From Pycnopodia helianthoides (lineage: Eukaryota; Echinodermata; Asteroidea; Forcipulatida; Asteriidae), in NCBI GenBank assembly GCA_032158295.1, contig CM063245.1:6434700-6498699 (forward strand): a DNA stretch of 64,000 nt. The letters run 5' to 3'. Both the position numbers and the translations under genes were made by a program. Position 1 is the first letter of the stretch. Each line of letters starts with the position of its first letter. Below, in pieces: positions 47,874 to 59,819 of this stretch. The notes under the pieces were generated by a model. That model was given only the letters and a program-made list of their open reading frames with translations. It was not told where the DNA came from and did not search any database.

Positions 47874-50248
47874 GAGTAAGGAAATTATATAAACTCTGTT
47901 TGTATTTTTTGTAAGGTTTCAATACAGAATCTAGCATTAGCATAACTATATACCACATAAAGGGCCTTTCAGAATAATCAGTATTAAACATTTCAAATCT
48001 CGAAATTGTTGGTGGGTTGTATAATAGCAAAAAAAAATCGTTAAAGGGAAAAACTGAAAATACCCATCGGTCTTTTTCCTGATCGTCTGCCATGTCTAGG
48101 TGCAGTTGTTGTTATCGGTTAACCTTGGTTTCGCTACTTGACCTCCTTGCCCGATGGGGAGATGGTATAGATTTCCTCTCCAGTTACAACTCCAAGTTGC
48201 ATTCTGGAAGCCAAGAAAAGCCATTGAAAACTCCTGAGCTAGGAGAACATTGATAAATGCTTCATTTGAGGCATTACTTTGCTCTCAGTCGGTTAGGGTA
48301 AAAGTCTGTCAATGTAAAAAAAAAAATCGAAATTTCAGCTGGACGGGTGGGTCAAGACGATCTAGAAGAAAAGATCGACATTTCAAAAAATAGTTATTTT
48401 GAATGGATTCTAAGTCAACAGTGTTTCAATTTTAATACCACTTTTTGTCAACATCAAACGGTCGTCAACAAGAGAGGTAACAAGCTAGACTGGCTTAAAC
48501 GAATTCATTACCGATTCCCTGTCAGTCGATTATTGACGAGAGAGTAATCTCATTTGCAAACTGTCCTTGAGTCAAATATAAGATAGGCCTACAATCAAAT
48601 TATTCTTAATAAACAATGAGCACAAAATCAGTTGACGTTTAATAGACTAATTGTAAGTTTAATCTAAGGCTTCAATGTCATGGCCGTGAACAAACATATA
48701 CAAATCGTTGTTGACCTATGGATGATCAAGGCTGATGTATGCTGACTAAACGGAGGACCCCAGAGGTAACAAACTATAGCATGAATTACAATGTTGTAGC
48801 TTGACTTCGGCAACATTGAAATTACTAATACAAACATATATATGTATATAATATGTAAATAAATCTCTATTTTGTTTTAATAATATTGCTGTTGTTTGCG
48901 GTCAATGTTTTGATTGATTTTTGTTTTTGCATTTCTCGAAGAGAAAATTATATGCAAGATCGATATGAACCACCCTTAGAAACGAATTGAGGAAAAAGGA
49001 GGTGGACGGGACAGATCAAGTCCGATGCAGGGCGGTGACCTCAAATTGTGTTGTCTTGATTTTCAGTTCTGTTTGATTGAGGCTCAGTGTCAATCATTGT
49101 GTACTCTTTCAGGAAATTTGGTCGCTTTCATTACTGGCGATGCTGGGGTGCGGACAGCGACCCTCCATCACTCCGGTTTTTTGTGATATTGTGTGAGGTA
49201 CTACGCGAGTGCAAATCCGTTTACAGGGGGTGCCGACTCCAAAAGACACACAGAAAAAATCTTGACACAAGAAGCCTGAACGTTCCCCACCTCCACAACG
49301 GCAAAATAAAACACAACCAAATTTCACCAACTGGTTTCTTGTTCAACAAAAAGGCAATCCAGAACGGTTACTGAAGTTTTGTTGACTGACGAAACCTTAA
49401 CGGTAACTCTTTCGGTGCTCCCTCTCGATATTCGCGAACATTCTATTTTAAAAACAATGTGCAGTACACTCAAGTGCTCTTCAGTCCAAACAGATTGCCG
49501 ACAGGTGAATTCGTATAAAGACCTTCACAAACTCGCCAGTTAAAATTGACAGCTTTGAGATGTATGCTCAGAAAAATGATACATGTTATACTAGAGACCG
49601 CCTGAAAATGCTTTTTTCGAGACAGATCAAAAAAAGTTCTACAACTATTAAGAAGGGATGGGAGGAAATGAAATCCAAGTGGGACATCGGAAGAGATGGA
49701 TTTTGAGACTCCCTTTTGAAGATCTTGGTAAAGGTGGATCTAATTCCACTCCTGGTCCTTTGAGGCAATCAGTGGAGAGGAATCAAACGCGAAAGGAAAG
49801 ACATGGATTGATTAAAGGGACACTCACACATCGACTCTCCTTTGAATTATTGTTACTAGTCTGGTTTTAACGGTAAAACACTGATCTCTGTCTGCTCAGA
49901 CCCAAGCAGTTTTCATTACAGATCGCACTGAAACAGAATCCATACATTTTGTAGAAATCTCATTAGCTGCTCATGTTGATTGAAATCAATTTAAAGTAAA
50001 CGAAAAGGCACCATACTTAATGCATCATAACCTTTCGGCGCGCCTGCTCTAAACAAATATAACTCTCGGTGAAAAATTCGACACATAATGCTTCAGATTC
50101 ATGAGGTGTGGCGATGTTTTTATCGCTCACATGTTTACTGCAAAATTGGGTCAATCTTGTTTCCTAGAAAATAAAACAGTAGTAAAGTCCTTTGGTATGT
50201 TCAGCCGTAGGTATCTCTCATATAACTTTCTAATAACTATTCGTCAGA
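47874..50248. other. Unassigned DNA
   Basis: AT dinucleotide-rich stretch near 48835-48865. Frames at 49087-49374 and 49658-49870 have no recognised domain. Confidence 0.5.
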
Positions 50249-50428
50249 ATTGACCCGATTCTTGACGGTCAGAGTTTGACCCGGAATCTGTGTCAAAATG
50301 ACCCAGAATTGGGTCAAACTGAAGCATAATCCGAGATTAAATCCCCTTTTAATAAACCAGTTTCCGGGTCAGCCAACACATTTCTGACCCAGAAATGGCT
50401 CGGCCCCTTGGACCCGGACCCAGAGAAT
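50249..50428 (+). mobile_element. Family J element, copy 2
   Basis: GAGTTTGACCCGGAATCTGT, GTCAAAATGACCCAGAATTG, GGTCAAACTGA, CAGTTTCCGGGTCAG and TTGGACCCGGACCCAG match 56487 and 7925 block by block. The 31-bp array begins directly after it, and GGGTTGACCC near 50842 may be its far end. If so, the array lies inside the element. Confidence 0.7.
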
Positions 50429-50835
50429 AAAATGGTTTGTCGGACACAATGTGTTCGACACACTGTTTTGTCGGACACAATGTGTTCGACATACTGGTTT
50501 GTCGGACAAAATATATTCGACATACTGGTTTGTCGAATACAATGTGTTCGACACACTGGTTTGTCGGACACAATGTGTTCGACATACTGGTTTGTCGAAC
50601 ACAATGGGTCAGACAAAATCATTTTCATACACACAATGGTGTGGTCATCAAGGTTCGGAGGACACAATGGTTCAAACAGTGGTATGTCGGACACAAATGA
50701 TGAGAAAAAGTCATTTGTCATACAAACAGAGCTTTGCCAGACACAATGGGTAGGTCATAATGATTTGTCGGACACAATGGATAGGGCATAATGGTTTGTC
50801 GGACTTAATGTGTCGGACGTGTTGATGTGTTGGGC
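50429..50835 (+). repeat. 31-bp tandem array of near-palindromic units
   Basis: TTCGAC recurs at 50454, 50485, 50516, 50547 and 50578, exactly 31 bp apart. From about 50610 the array decays into irregular GGTTTGTCGGACACAATGG blocks. Each unit contains TGTCGGACACA facing TGTGTTCGACA with one mismatch, so every unit can form its own hairpin. Since 31 is not a multiple of three, the same peptides recur in all frames, which explains the many overlapping frames here. Confidence 0.92.
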
Positions 50836-52253
50836 ACAATGGGTTGACCCTAGCGGTCTAAACCGGTAATCGGACGTAATGATCCGTAACATTGCATGAC
50901 ATTGCATACAACTCTGTTAAACTTCTGCATATGAGCCAATGAAAGGAGCTTCAAAAGCAATGAATGATTTTTTTATTCAAGAATCACTTTAATACGACAT
51001 CATTATGTGAGATAAATTTAGCCATAGAATCATTCAAATATCAACTTTGCAGTATTCAAACGATAGAACAATAGTGTAGAACAATAGTGTAGTATAGGTT
51101 GCGAACAGTATTTTTATTGGAATGGCCTCAATCTCATTCTAGCGACCCGATTACCAATATGAAACCAGACCACACAAATCAACTAATGTGTGGATAATAT
51201 TACCAAGTGAAATAAACACGACAGGGATATTTCTGTATCTTGACGGTTTATGCATCATTAACCCTTGCAAATTTACGAAGTATTTAGAGTTGTCCCTACA
51301 CACAACACGCAACCACAAATCTGGAAGTAAAACAGTTTGACGTTGAAACTTTAGCTGTTTGCATAGGCCTTTACATCCATTAGCCTAAGTGTCTCGTCTG
51401 ATATACAAATTAATATCACGAACGGTGTTATTCGGTTGGGTGTGTTCTCTCAAGAACTAATGATCAAGACAGTGCTTAGTGGGAGGGATGGGTGATCGAT
51501 TACTTGAGGTGTGTAAACAGCACTTTTTTTCAACTCAACCTCTCAACTTCTCTGTTGTAACACAAACTCAAGGCATACACGGACAGCTTTACCCGTGCCC
51601 TTATTGACAGTCAATGTCAGTCTTATGAACTCAGAAGTGGTCAAAATTCGAATTTAACACATTTCTCGTCTCTAAGCGTATATTTAAAAACTGTTCCCTT
51701 TGCTATTTCGCTCAGAACCCTTTGCCCCTCCCCGCTCCCAACCCCCTTGGCCCCAAAAATGAGGTCGGGGAAAAAGAACAAAACAAATTAATGGTTCAGT
51801 ACATCCCCGCTTGCCCCCCCCCCCCCGCAAAAACAACAACAATAAACAACCAAAATAAATAAAATAGATAATGTCTACGCCTTTGATGAAATACAATAGT
51901 ATGGTAAACGTTCATCCCGATTTGACATTAATATATCCGATTTAATATCTGCGTGCAGGTAATGTGCGGAACACAAACACGCCGATTCGTTCCTTTTCGG
52001 GGAATTCCTGAGTCTCTTAGTATTGAGCACGGTAATTCCGCCCGGGTCTCGACAAACACTCCACCGTTGCAGGGAAATGACCACAATTAAGGTGTTCCGA
52101 CCGAAGACTTATCCGAAAATTGGTTGTCGGTTCCTGAAGCTGTTGTGACATTCACATCTGTATTTATATGTCTTCAAGTGTTGAGTTACTTTATCGGAGA
52201 GGCTGTCCTTGTTTCCCGTTGATGGTGCATCCTGTTTCTTACCCATGGAGACT
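50836..52253. other. Unassigned DNA
   Basis: Direct duplicate of GAACAATAGTGTAG near 51066-51093. A run of 14 C near 51816 is followed by AAC/AAT units. No gene seen. Confidence 0.5.
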
Positions 52254-52625
52254 TTAAAGGCAGTGTGTACTTATGGTAATTAAGCCTACTCCACGATTTA
52301 ATAACCATGAAAACTTACTTGGTATTAAGAGCACTAAAGAGCTGTTATATTATACAACATTGTTAGAAACGACCCCTTTGAAGTAATGTAGTTTTTACCC
52401 CAAAGATTGAACCTGGGAAAGGCTTCAGGCATGAGGCCTTTCTCAGGCATTTGAAAGCACACAAATTTATGCAACAAGGTGTTCTTTTCTTTCAATATTT
52501 TTTGCACTTCCGAAGACCAAATGAGCCAAAATTTTCACAGGTTTGTTATTGTATGCATAACGTTGGGATACACCAAGTGAGGAAACTGGTCTTGGACAGT
52601 TACCCAAAGTATACCCTTCCTTTAA
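52254..52625 (+). mobile_element. Family C element, diverged copy
   Basis: Starts TTAAAGGCAGTGTGTACTTA and ends AGTATACCCTTCCTTTAA. Shared blocks with 18418 are ACTTACTTGGTA, GAGCTGTT, GAAGTAATGTAGTTTTT, CATTTGAAAGCACACAA, TTTTCACAGGTTTGTTATT and GATACACCAAGTGAGG. The central palindrome has decayed. Probably a different subfamily. Confidence 0.8.
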
Positions 52626-53101
52626 CCAGGTTTGAGTGGCAGTTGAACGCCTTGACCCTTCCGGGGCGAAGCTTTCAGGAGATTATTTTGCAAATTGCTA
52701 TCCCTCGTGCGTGACTGGGTTTTGTATTTTTTCTATTTTTTCCCCCATACCTTTAAAAATGTCATATTGATAGCTCTTTCTGTATAAAGGTCCATTACAA
52801 TGCGGATGGTGGACTGTATGGTAAGGTATATGAGGCAAAATAATAAAGATAAGTATGCCTGATAAAACTTACTTTAGATGGACGAGACGTGCAATGAATC
52901 AAGCCCAATGTAAACATATAGGCCTACTTTGTTATAAGATGTGACAAGCGAAACCAAATTAAGAAAATTGTCCCTTGGTCAATGAACTTCGCTCTATAGA
53001 AGCTTTAGGATGTCAGATTACGGAAACACAGAATAAAAAAACTAAATTAATTACGTTTGACACTTCTTATGGGTATTTGTTTGTTACCAGGAAATTCGAA
53101 A
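52626..53101. other. Unassigned DNA
   Basis: Short spacer without frames or repeats of note. Confidence 0.5.
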
Positions 53102-53503
53102 TTAAAGGCAAAGTATACCTTTAGTTTTTGGAACCGTTCGATTGTTTTAATCCTATATAAATGTAGATATATACAATAAAACTAACCTGTGATTTCCTTT
53201 CATTTCAAAAGGTGGTAATGTTTTTGAGATATCGCCAAACATCTGGAGCGGTTATGTCCATACACGCATGAAGAATAATCCCTAATAGGAATACACAATC
53301 TAAGAAACGTTTATGAAAGAAACGTTTCTCAGATTCAAATTTTGGGGGAAAAAACTGACATTTATTTCCATATCCACATTGTTTTGAAATGAAACATTTC
53401 TTAAAATGCTTTATACTATCGAAAGTTGCTGTACTTCTAACCAAGTCAGTTTTTATTGCCATAAATTTTTAGAGTGATTACCAATCGTATACCTTCTCTT
53501 TAA
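53102..53503 (-). mobile_element. Family E MITE, copy 2 (402 bp)
   Basis: Reverse orientation of 13138. Starts TTAAAGGCAAAGTATACC and ends GTATACCTTCTCTTTAA. It carries an extra internal stretch of about 25 bp at 53305-53333 that repeats AAGAAACGTTT twice and is absent from the other copy. Its right edge shares bases with the target duplication of the element at 53508. Confidence 0.87.
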
Positions 53504-53507
53504 ACAG

Positions 53508-53719
53508 TTCGCTCGTCCCCAGCGCCTTACCTTAAAACCAAAGGCGCTGGGATGGGCAAACGTATCGTTAACGTTAATGCTCAGTCCCATGCTCAGTCCC
53601 ATCATGCATCACACTCACACTGCAAGCACTGCACGCATGACGTACTTCCTGAACAAGAATCTGTGCAAGCTGATTAGCCCATCCCAGCGGTCCTGGATAG
53701 GCCGCTGGGGCCGAGCGAA
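53508..53719. mobile_element. 212-bp fold-back element with 9-bp target duplication
   Basis: Both flanks carry the same 9 bases, TTTAAACAG (53499-53507 and 53720-53728). Inside them are inverted repeats TTCGCTCGTCCCCAGCG and the complement of TTCGCTCGGCCCCAGCG. Each end also forms its own hairpin: CCCAGCGCCTT/AAGGCGCTGGG on the left, CCCAGCGG/CCGCTGGG on the right. The inner GGGATGGGC/GCCCATCCC pair brings the two together. A 9-bp duplication is typical of Mutator-like transposons; membership is inference. It contains a 13-bp direct duplicate TGCTCAGTCCCA. Confidence 0.85.
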
Positions 53720-56486
53720 TTTAAACAGCTACATGAGGGAATAAATTGTTGACGGGAATGCTGTTTAAACTAATTTATAATGTGTTTATTTATCATTTCA
53801 TTGTAATTGTGACATTTTTACCCTTCAAAATTTTTCGTAATTACCGACCAAAAATGTGGCCCCAACCTCAAGGTGTTGGAAAACTAGCTACACTTCTGCC
53901 GTAGACGGCGTGCGTCAATGACAATACTTTGACGTCATTTGTGAGATGTTGCTTTGTTATTGCAACAAAGCGGCTGTCCAAGACGGAGCTGATACAACGT
54001 TACATGAGTGATGACGTCACGAGGCTTTTTGCGAATCTTTCTTAAAAGTTTCGGAGAAGGATATTAAAAATGTTTAGGTTTTTTCTTTGACAATTAAAAT
54101 CATACTTTCGTGTGAACTCATTTTCCGATTGATTGAACACATTTTAAATGAATATCAGCAAAGATCACTTGTTACCTTTTTGTTCAAGTTGGTCTTTAGC
54201 AAGTGAGATAAATGACAATCTGCACAGAAATAATTCAAATGGAAATTGGCCTTTAGAAAAACTGTAGCTCAAATGTTCTTTGTTTATCATTCTTTTAGAC
54301 ACATAGGGAAATAAACGCTGGACAAATCAGATAACTCTTTGGAAACAACAATACATTCTTAGAGTAACTGAAACAACTTTCTCATCCACAAATCAATATA
54401 GCCAAACAGCTGTCAACATTAAATCGCCCGGTCATTGTTTGAACGCCTGGAACCTTATCATGTATGGGCATTGAGGATCCACACATCATAAATTTAGCCC
54501 ATGTTCAAACAAGCATGCAGACGATCAACATGCTTGCAACACAAGGCACGTGCAATTTACTAACATTTGAAATCGGCCGGTGGCTCTGCCTTGCATACAA
54601 ATTAGCATGTTAATCCATATCACTCATCCCGGGTGTCAGGGCGATGCATGAACGCATTAAATTTCATGTTTAGACCGGCTTTCATTTGATATTGCTGTGT
54701 ACATATCATAATGGAACCCGGACGGACGTAGGGAAAGATTGACCGGTAGCTACCAGCCTATAATCTGTTGCACCATTGCGGCGAGTCTAGGGATCGTTGT
54801 GGGCGGCTGGCCCCAGGGCGCGGGACAAGTCTTCATGTTATTAAAGGTATGATACACCATTGATTTTTCAGAGGAGTAAACTGAATCTCATCCTCTAGTT
54901 TTTAATAAACAGGAATTAGTCAGCCAACCTGCAAAAAATTTCATCAAACTAGGTCATGCTTTTTTTTTAGCAAACACTGAGCCATAGATTTGCACTCACG
55001 TTCGTGTTTAGTTTGATTTGATAAACCGAAAAAAACACCGAGTGTGGAGAGCTGTTTCTCCCCTGCATGGCAGAGCTTTCATCCCAATGGCAGTTATGTT
55101 TCTCGTTACCCCTTGCCCTTTTAAAATCGAGGAAGTCAGTCGCGACTTAGTTTAAAGGATAACAACGTGGTACATTCCAGTTCGTTTAATGCACAAGTTT
55201 GTGTAATATTACAAATTTGATTGGTACTGCATAGACAATGAGATCTCCTGACGTCCGCCAGCGCAAGTTAATCGACACGTTAGGAACGCTAAACAAAATT
55301 AATAAACAACACATTTTGTTGAGCCATGCACCTATTCCAACAAGAAGATTATTATCTCATGGTGCCTGAAATAATTAATAAGAATAATTAAAGGGAGCTT
55401 GCGAAAAATGGTTAGGATCTTTAAAATTGTTGCTTCTTTATACATATCAAGTCTTTTTTTCGAGGAAACCTTTTTCTGATAAGTTTTAAATCCAACTATG
55501 GATTTCTCAAATTAATAGTGTCTCAAACGTTTGGGAAAAGAATGAAAAGTCCTTTCCTTGTTTCGGATCGCGTGTTGACTTTTTGTGTGTACTATTTGTC
55601 ATGACTGGACGTTCTTTAGCGGCCATTGTTGTAGGTTTTGAGTCTCACAGTCTCGTTCTGGCAGGGTTTTTCCTTTGTGTAGTGATCCAAAATAGACTAA
55701 AATCGATTCGAAACCATAAAAGAAAATCTCGAAATGTTTTGTTGACGTGCTTTCAACAAAGGAAATTAAAAGCTAAACTGTTTTGTGCAGTCTTAAGGAC
55801 GCCAGCAGCGATATTTTTTAAAGATTCAATTGTTGTTTATGATGGGTTAATACTCGTATGTTGTTAAAAGAAACAAGTGTTCCGGAACTACGAAAACGCT
55901 GTATTAATTGGAAGGACATTAATATCAAACATCTACAAATTGGTACTGGTACCAATCGACCAAAAAGACAATATTTTCTGAATAGATGTCATCTTGACTA
56001 AGCCTTTGAATATTAAATTGGCGTCCATTTTACGCGAATTCATCAAATGCATCGTTTAGATGCCAGGTCAATCGAATTTGAAAGTGCTCGGTCTGATGTT
56101 CAATTGAGAATTTGCATAGAGGCAAATTTTCCGAAGCAATTGTGTGCAATGTCTACGAATATCTCACAAGACATACCAATATTGACCTACATTCGAATCA
56201 GATACCAGGTGGTCATATTGTGTCCATTCAGATACGTTGGGTATTGCACACTACACCTTCATTTTGTAAGTCACAGCTGCAGGCCCATAGTTGTTGCCAA
56301 ACGATGGCACACTAAGGGGAAACGATGTAACAATGCTGAAAGTTTGAATATCAGTTTTCATAGAAATTAAAGCCTAGATAATTTAAAAGATTTAAAATAA
56401 CATGCGGTATACTGGTAAATTTCCTTCTCGATTGATTTTACCTATCGCCAGTATAGTGTTATCCAAAACCGCACTTTAAAATACCC
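53720..56486. other. Unassigned DNA
   Basis: TTAAAGGTATGATACACC near 54843 looks like the start of a TTAAAGG-type element, but I find no matching end. Frames at 55583-55867 and 56047-56370 lack recognised domains. Confidence 0.45.
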
Positions 56487-56655
56487 CGGGTCAGATTTGA
56501 CCCACATCCGGGTCATGTGGGGCCTGACCCATTTTTTGTTTCAGTATGACTCGGAAGCTGTGTCAAAATGACCCAGAAATGGGTCAAACTGACACAGAAT
56601 CAAAATTCTAATCACGGTCAAGATCCAATTTTTGACAAGTTTCCAGGTCAGAAAC
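56487..56655 (+). mobile_element. Family J element, copy 3
   Basis: GGGTCAGATTTGACCC, GGGTCATGTGGGGCCTGACC, TGTGTCAAAATGACCCAG, AAATGGGTCAAACTGA and AGTTTCCAGGTCAGAAACCC. Matches 50249 without the downstream array. Confidence 0.7.
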
Positions 56656-58699
56656 CCAAGCTTATGAAGTGCAGTCAATCAAATTAATCAAATCGCTCAC
56701 CAGCTCGTGTTTATTTGGAGAAATAAAACTAACAACAAAATGAACTAGGTCAAGTTGATAGCAATCATTTTTAATTTCCCCCTTTCACAGTTGCCTTGCT
56801 AAATGTTGACGCTAATGATAATGACATAATTGTGGCTCTCATCAACACCACGCTAATTTGTAGCCGAAAATGTAATTTTCTTTCACCGCGATGATACTGT
56901 AAAAAACTATAATGCCTTGGCAATTAATCAGTATGAGCAATTGATGCCACGTAAAAGCCTTCACAAAAGTGTATTGTGTATTGCACTAGAAATAACCGCC
57001 ATAAAAATTACCGATAACCGTTAACGAGAGGCACCAATTTTTCCCAGAGGGCTTATCACTTGCAGAATTGAAAAAAAGCTGTAGGCCTAATTATTATATG
57101 ACAATATTAACGAAAAGGTCAAAACATTGTTTTCGTAAATAGTACAGGCCTAATAAGTCTTGGGTATCTTTTAAAATTTGAACCCAGTTTCGAGCAATTT
57201 TGTGCAAGAGTCTTGATAACTAAAAACAAATTCAACAAACTCGGACGGTGCAGGGACTAGAGGGTATTAATTCAATGGATTCAGGGCCGTGTTCTATTTT
57301 GAAAGGATAAAAACACTTCATTACGACACATTATGTTGTGTTGTAGCTCTGCATCGATTTTGTTATCTTAAGCAACCATTCACCAAACTTACTTTCCATC
57401 ACACAAATCGATCCATATCAACTCTTCGCGATTGCATTCCTTGATATGATATAATTATCAAGTGACAAAAAAGCGTAGGCTTTTGAATTAAAGTTGTCAT
57501 AACAAAATCATGCAAAGCGGTATTCAATATAAATCGGGTTTTGGATGTGGCGGCTAACCAGCTGTTGTATTTGGTTAACGCGAGCACTTTTACCAAGGTT
57601 AAAAATACAGCATTTGACTAAGAAAGCAAGATAATCACTCATACTGCACTACTAAATTGGCGAATTGAAATTGAAATTCACGTGTGGTGGCGTTTGTGTT
57701 GACGTAGATGCAGGGATAAATCAAGAATGCTTTGCTTTCCCCATTATAGGACACGGTTGAACGGCGTTCAAATTTAGATATGAATCTTAAAACCCAATAA
57801 GTTGAGTGTTTGAATTGTATCAAACCTGCACGTTTATTCAATCTTGCACTTTTGGAGTGAAACAATTCTTGCAGATTTGAACAGTTTGTCTCAGTTAATG
57901 AATACTCTCAAATATCACAGTGTCAACTGACTTTTATACAGTATAGAGATGAAACTCGATCAACTGGTTCGTCCGAATATTAAAGCATGGAATAAATGGT
58001 TGTGGATGAACCGTGGAATAAAGGTGACCCGCGGCATCTTTTATGGATCAGCGTGCTGCGTAAATTCCGCCGGGAGGATTGCATCTTCCCTCCTAACACA
58101 TATTATAACTTCAGTGTTTGTGATACAGAGAGAGGGGAGATTCGGTTTGTATAGTTAGAACCAACCATATTGCGGTCGGTTGTACTTTATATCAGCCCAA
58201 CCGTGACACGTACACCCGAGTAGGATGCAAATGCCGACGCAATTGATAAAATCTCTACATTGAGTTTAAGGGCCCATGTAAAATTGTTATTTTTTTCAAG
58301 TTGGGGTTACGCTCAGACGTCAAAAAGAGTTGGAATATTATTGTTTTCATATTGGTCATGTTTATAGATAGCATACTAAAGGTATATGGTATATGGTTTG
58401 AGGAAATAGTTCAAATCCTCTAGGTTTTCAATAACCATAACATTATTTCTTCAAAATTTGTAGGTAACAGATTTGTAACGAACTTTGTTATCGCACAATT
58501 CAGTTGTGAGCCGTAAATATTTCTTGGGAATTGCTGATAAGTATTCATTTTATAAAAAATGAAATTAAAAAGCGGGCTCCCAGATTTAAATCACTGATTA
58601 TTATAACTATAGAACCAAATATGCTTCCAACATTTTGGGGATATTTTGGAGCTTTAATCATGTGTGCATCAGTCTAATGAAGCAATCAATCATCAATAC
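56656..58699. other. Unassigned DNA
   Basis: Short minus frames (57399-57596, 57635-57865) and one plus frame (57949-58158) without recognised domains. Confidence 0.5.
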
Positions 58700-59015
58700 A
58701 ATCCATAGTGGTTTTAAATGATATACTATGTCAGCATGTAATCAGATATTAGGTGATAAATGCGTACACAGTACACAGTCAACCCGCCCACTTTGTGAAC
58801 ATTCAATATCATCTACTTGGGTTTTGTATAACAGACTATGCAGCCTGTAATCGGATATCATGTGGTTAATGCATCGGACAGAGTACAAAGTCAACCCTCC
58901 TAACTTCTGACCATTCAATGTCATCCGCTGTAGTTTTTTTTTATGATATAGACTGTGTCACCCTGTATTATAGAATATCATGTGGCGAATACATCTACAC
59001 AGTACACAGTTTGTT
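58700..59015. repeat. Tandem repeat, period 112-119 bp, nearly three units
   Basis: GTACACAGTCAACC (58771), GTACAAAGTCAACC (58883) and GTACACAGTTTGT (59002) mark equivalent points. Each is preceded by a (G/T)TAATCRGATAT- or TATCATGTGG-type block and followed, in the first two, by CATTCAAT(A/G)TCATC. Units are clearly diverged. Two minus-strand frames reading through it (58742-58924, 58958-59170) share the peptide pattern VLC/RCI.HMI, as expected from the repeat. Confidence 0.75.
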
Positions 59016-59156
59016 CTAAGCACAGTTGTGCCTGCACACCAACCCTTATAACAGTTGACTGGTTTCAAAACGTTGGTCAACTTGATGAAAGATTTTACCA
59101 AGAGTAAGAGGGTTTTAATTGAGTTCAAAGAATAGTCAATCACTTGAGCGATGGAG

Positions 59157-59319
59157 TTGATGTATTGCAATAGACGTCATCGGCCACCATCTTTGATGAA
59201 TTGTGCACCCGTGAAGAGCTATCATTGGCTGAGAGTCGTGCGTAGCGCGTACACGCGTGCACTTTTCCATTGTTTTACATCAAAGATGGAGGTCAATGAC
59301 GCGTTTTGAATCCATCTAC
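59157..59319 (-). mobile_element. Family B MITE, copy 2 (163 bp)
   Basis: Opposite orientation to 417-579 and the same length. Interior blocks GAGAGTCGTGCGTAGCG, ACACGCGTGCACTTTTCC and CATCAAAGATGG are shared. The outer bases are slightly more worn (TTGATGTATTGCAAT at the left). Confidence 0.87.
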
Positions 59320-59779
59320 AGGTACATATATGAAACCTCAAGAGTAACATCGAATTAGCCTCTTTCATGAATGTTCCATTCATTGTAACAGGATTGCAGC
59401 GATTCCTGGGGTTATGTGAGTTGCCGTTTTCCAAATGCTCAAGACCCCCCGGGTCTAGTTCAGCTATATCGTGTTAAACCGCAGCGGACGATCCGAACAG
59501 TTCGCCTGAAGCTGTCTAACTTACCATACAGACAATATTGGTCGGGATCGTATCCGAAAGATACAGTTCTAAAATTAAATGTCTGGATGGTGCCACTGGT
59601 TTTTCTAAACAATTTTCTTTGATGTTCTAGAATACAAATCTCCCAATCCCCTGACATCTTAAACCATGCTCCATGTGTCATTGATGTTAAGGAGGTTTTC
59701 TTTTAATTGTATATTTTGATTGTAAAAAAATGTGTGTGTATACCCCATTACTTATGTACATGTTCGGTTATTTTTTAAA
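59320..59779. other. Unassigned DNA
   Basis: Overlapping frames on both strands (59416-59622, 59460-59681) without recognised domains. Confidence 0.5.
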
Positions 59780-59819
59780 ACAAAGTGCGGTTTTTTCGTG
59801 TGGAAAAACCGCACTTTGT
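59780..59819 (+). other. Perfect 16-bp hairpin
   Basis: ACAAAGTGCGGTTTTT and AAAAACCGCACTTTGT pair without mismatch around the 8-nt loop TCGTGTGG. The half-site AAAACCGCACTTT also occurs alone near 56466, just before the family J element. It could be a compact fold-back element; a transcription-linked role is not excluded. Confidence 0.6.

Noticed and set aside
50314..50791. Six overlapping Cys-rich frames on both strands
   Set aside because: All arise from the 31-bp tandem array, whose period rotates through the reading frames.
54843..54965. Start of another TTAAAGG element
   Set aside because: Only the first bases fit and no CCTTTAA end or second copy was found.
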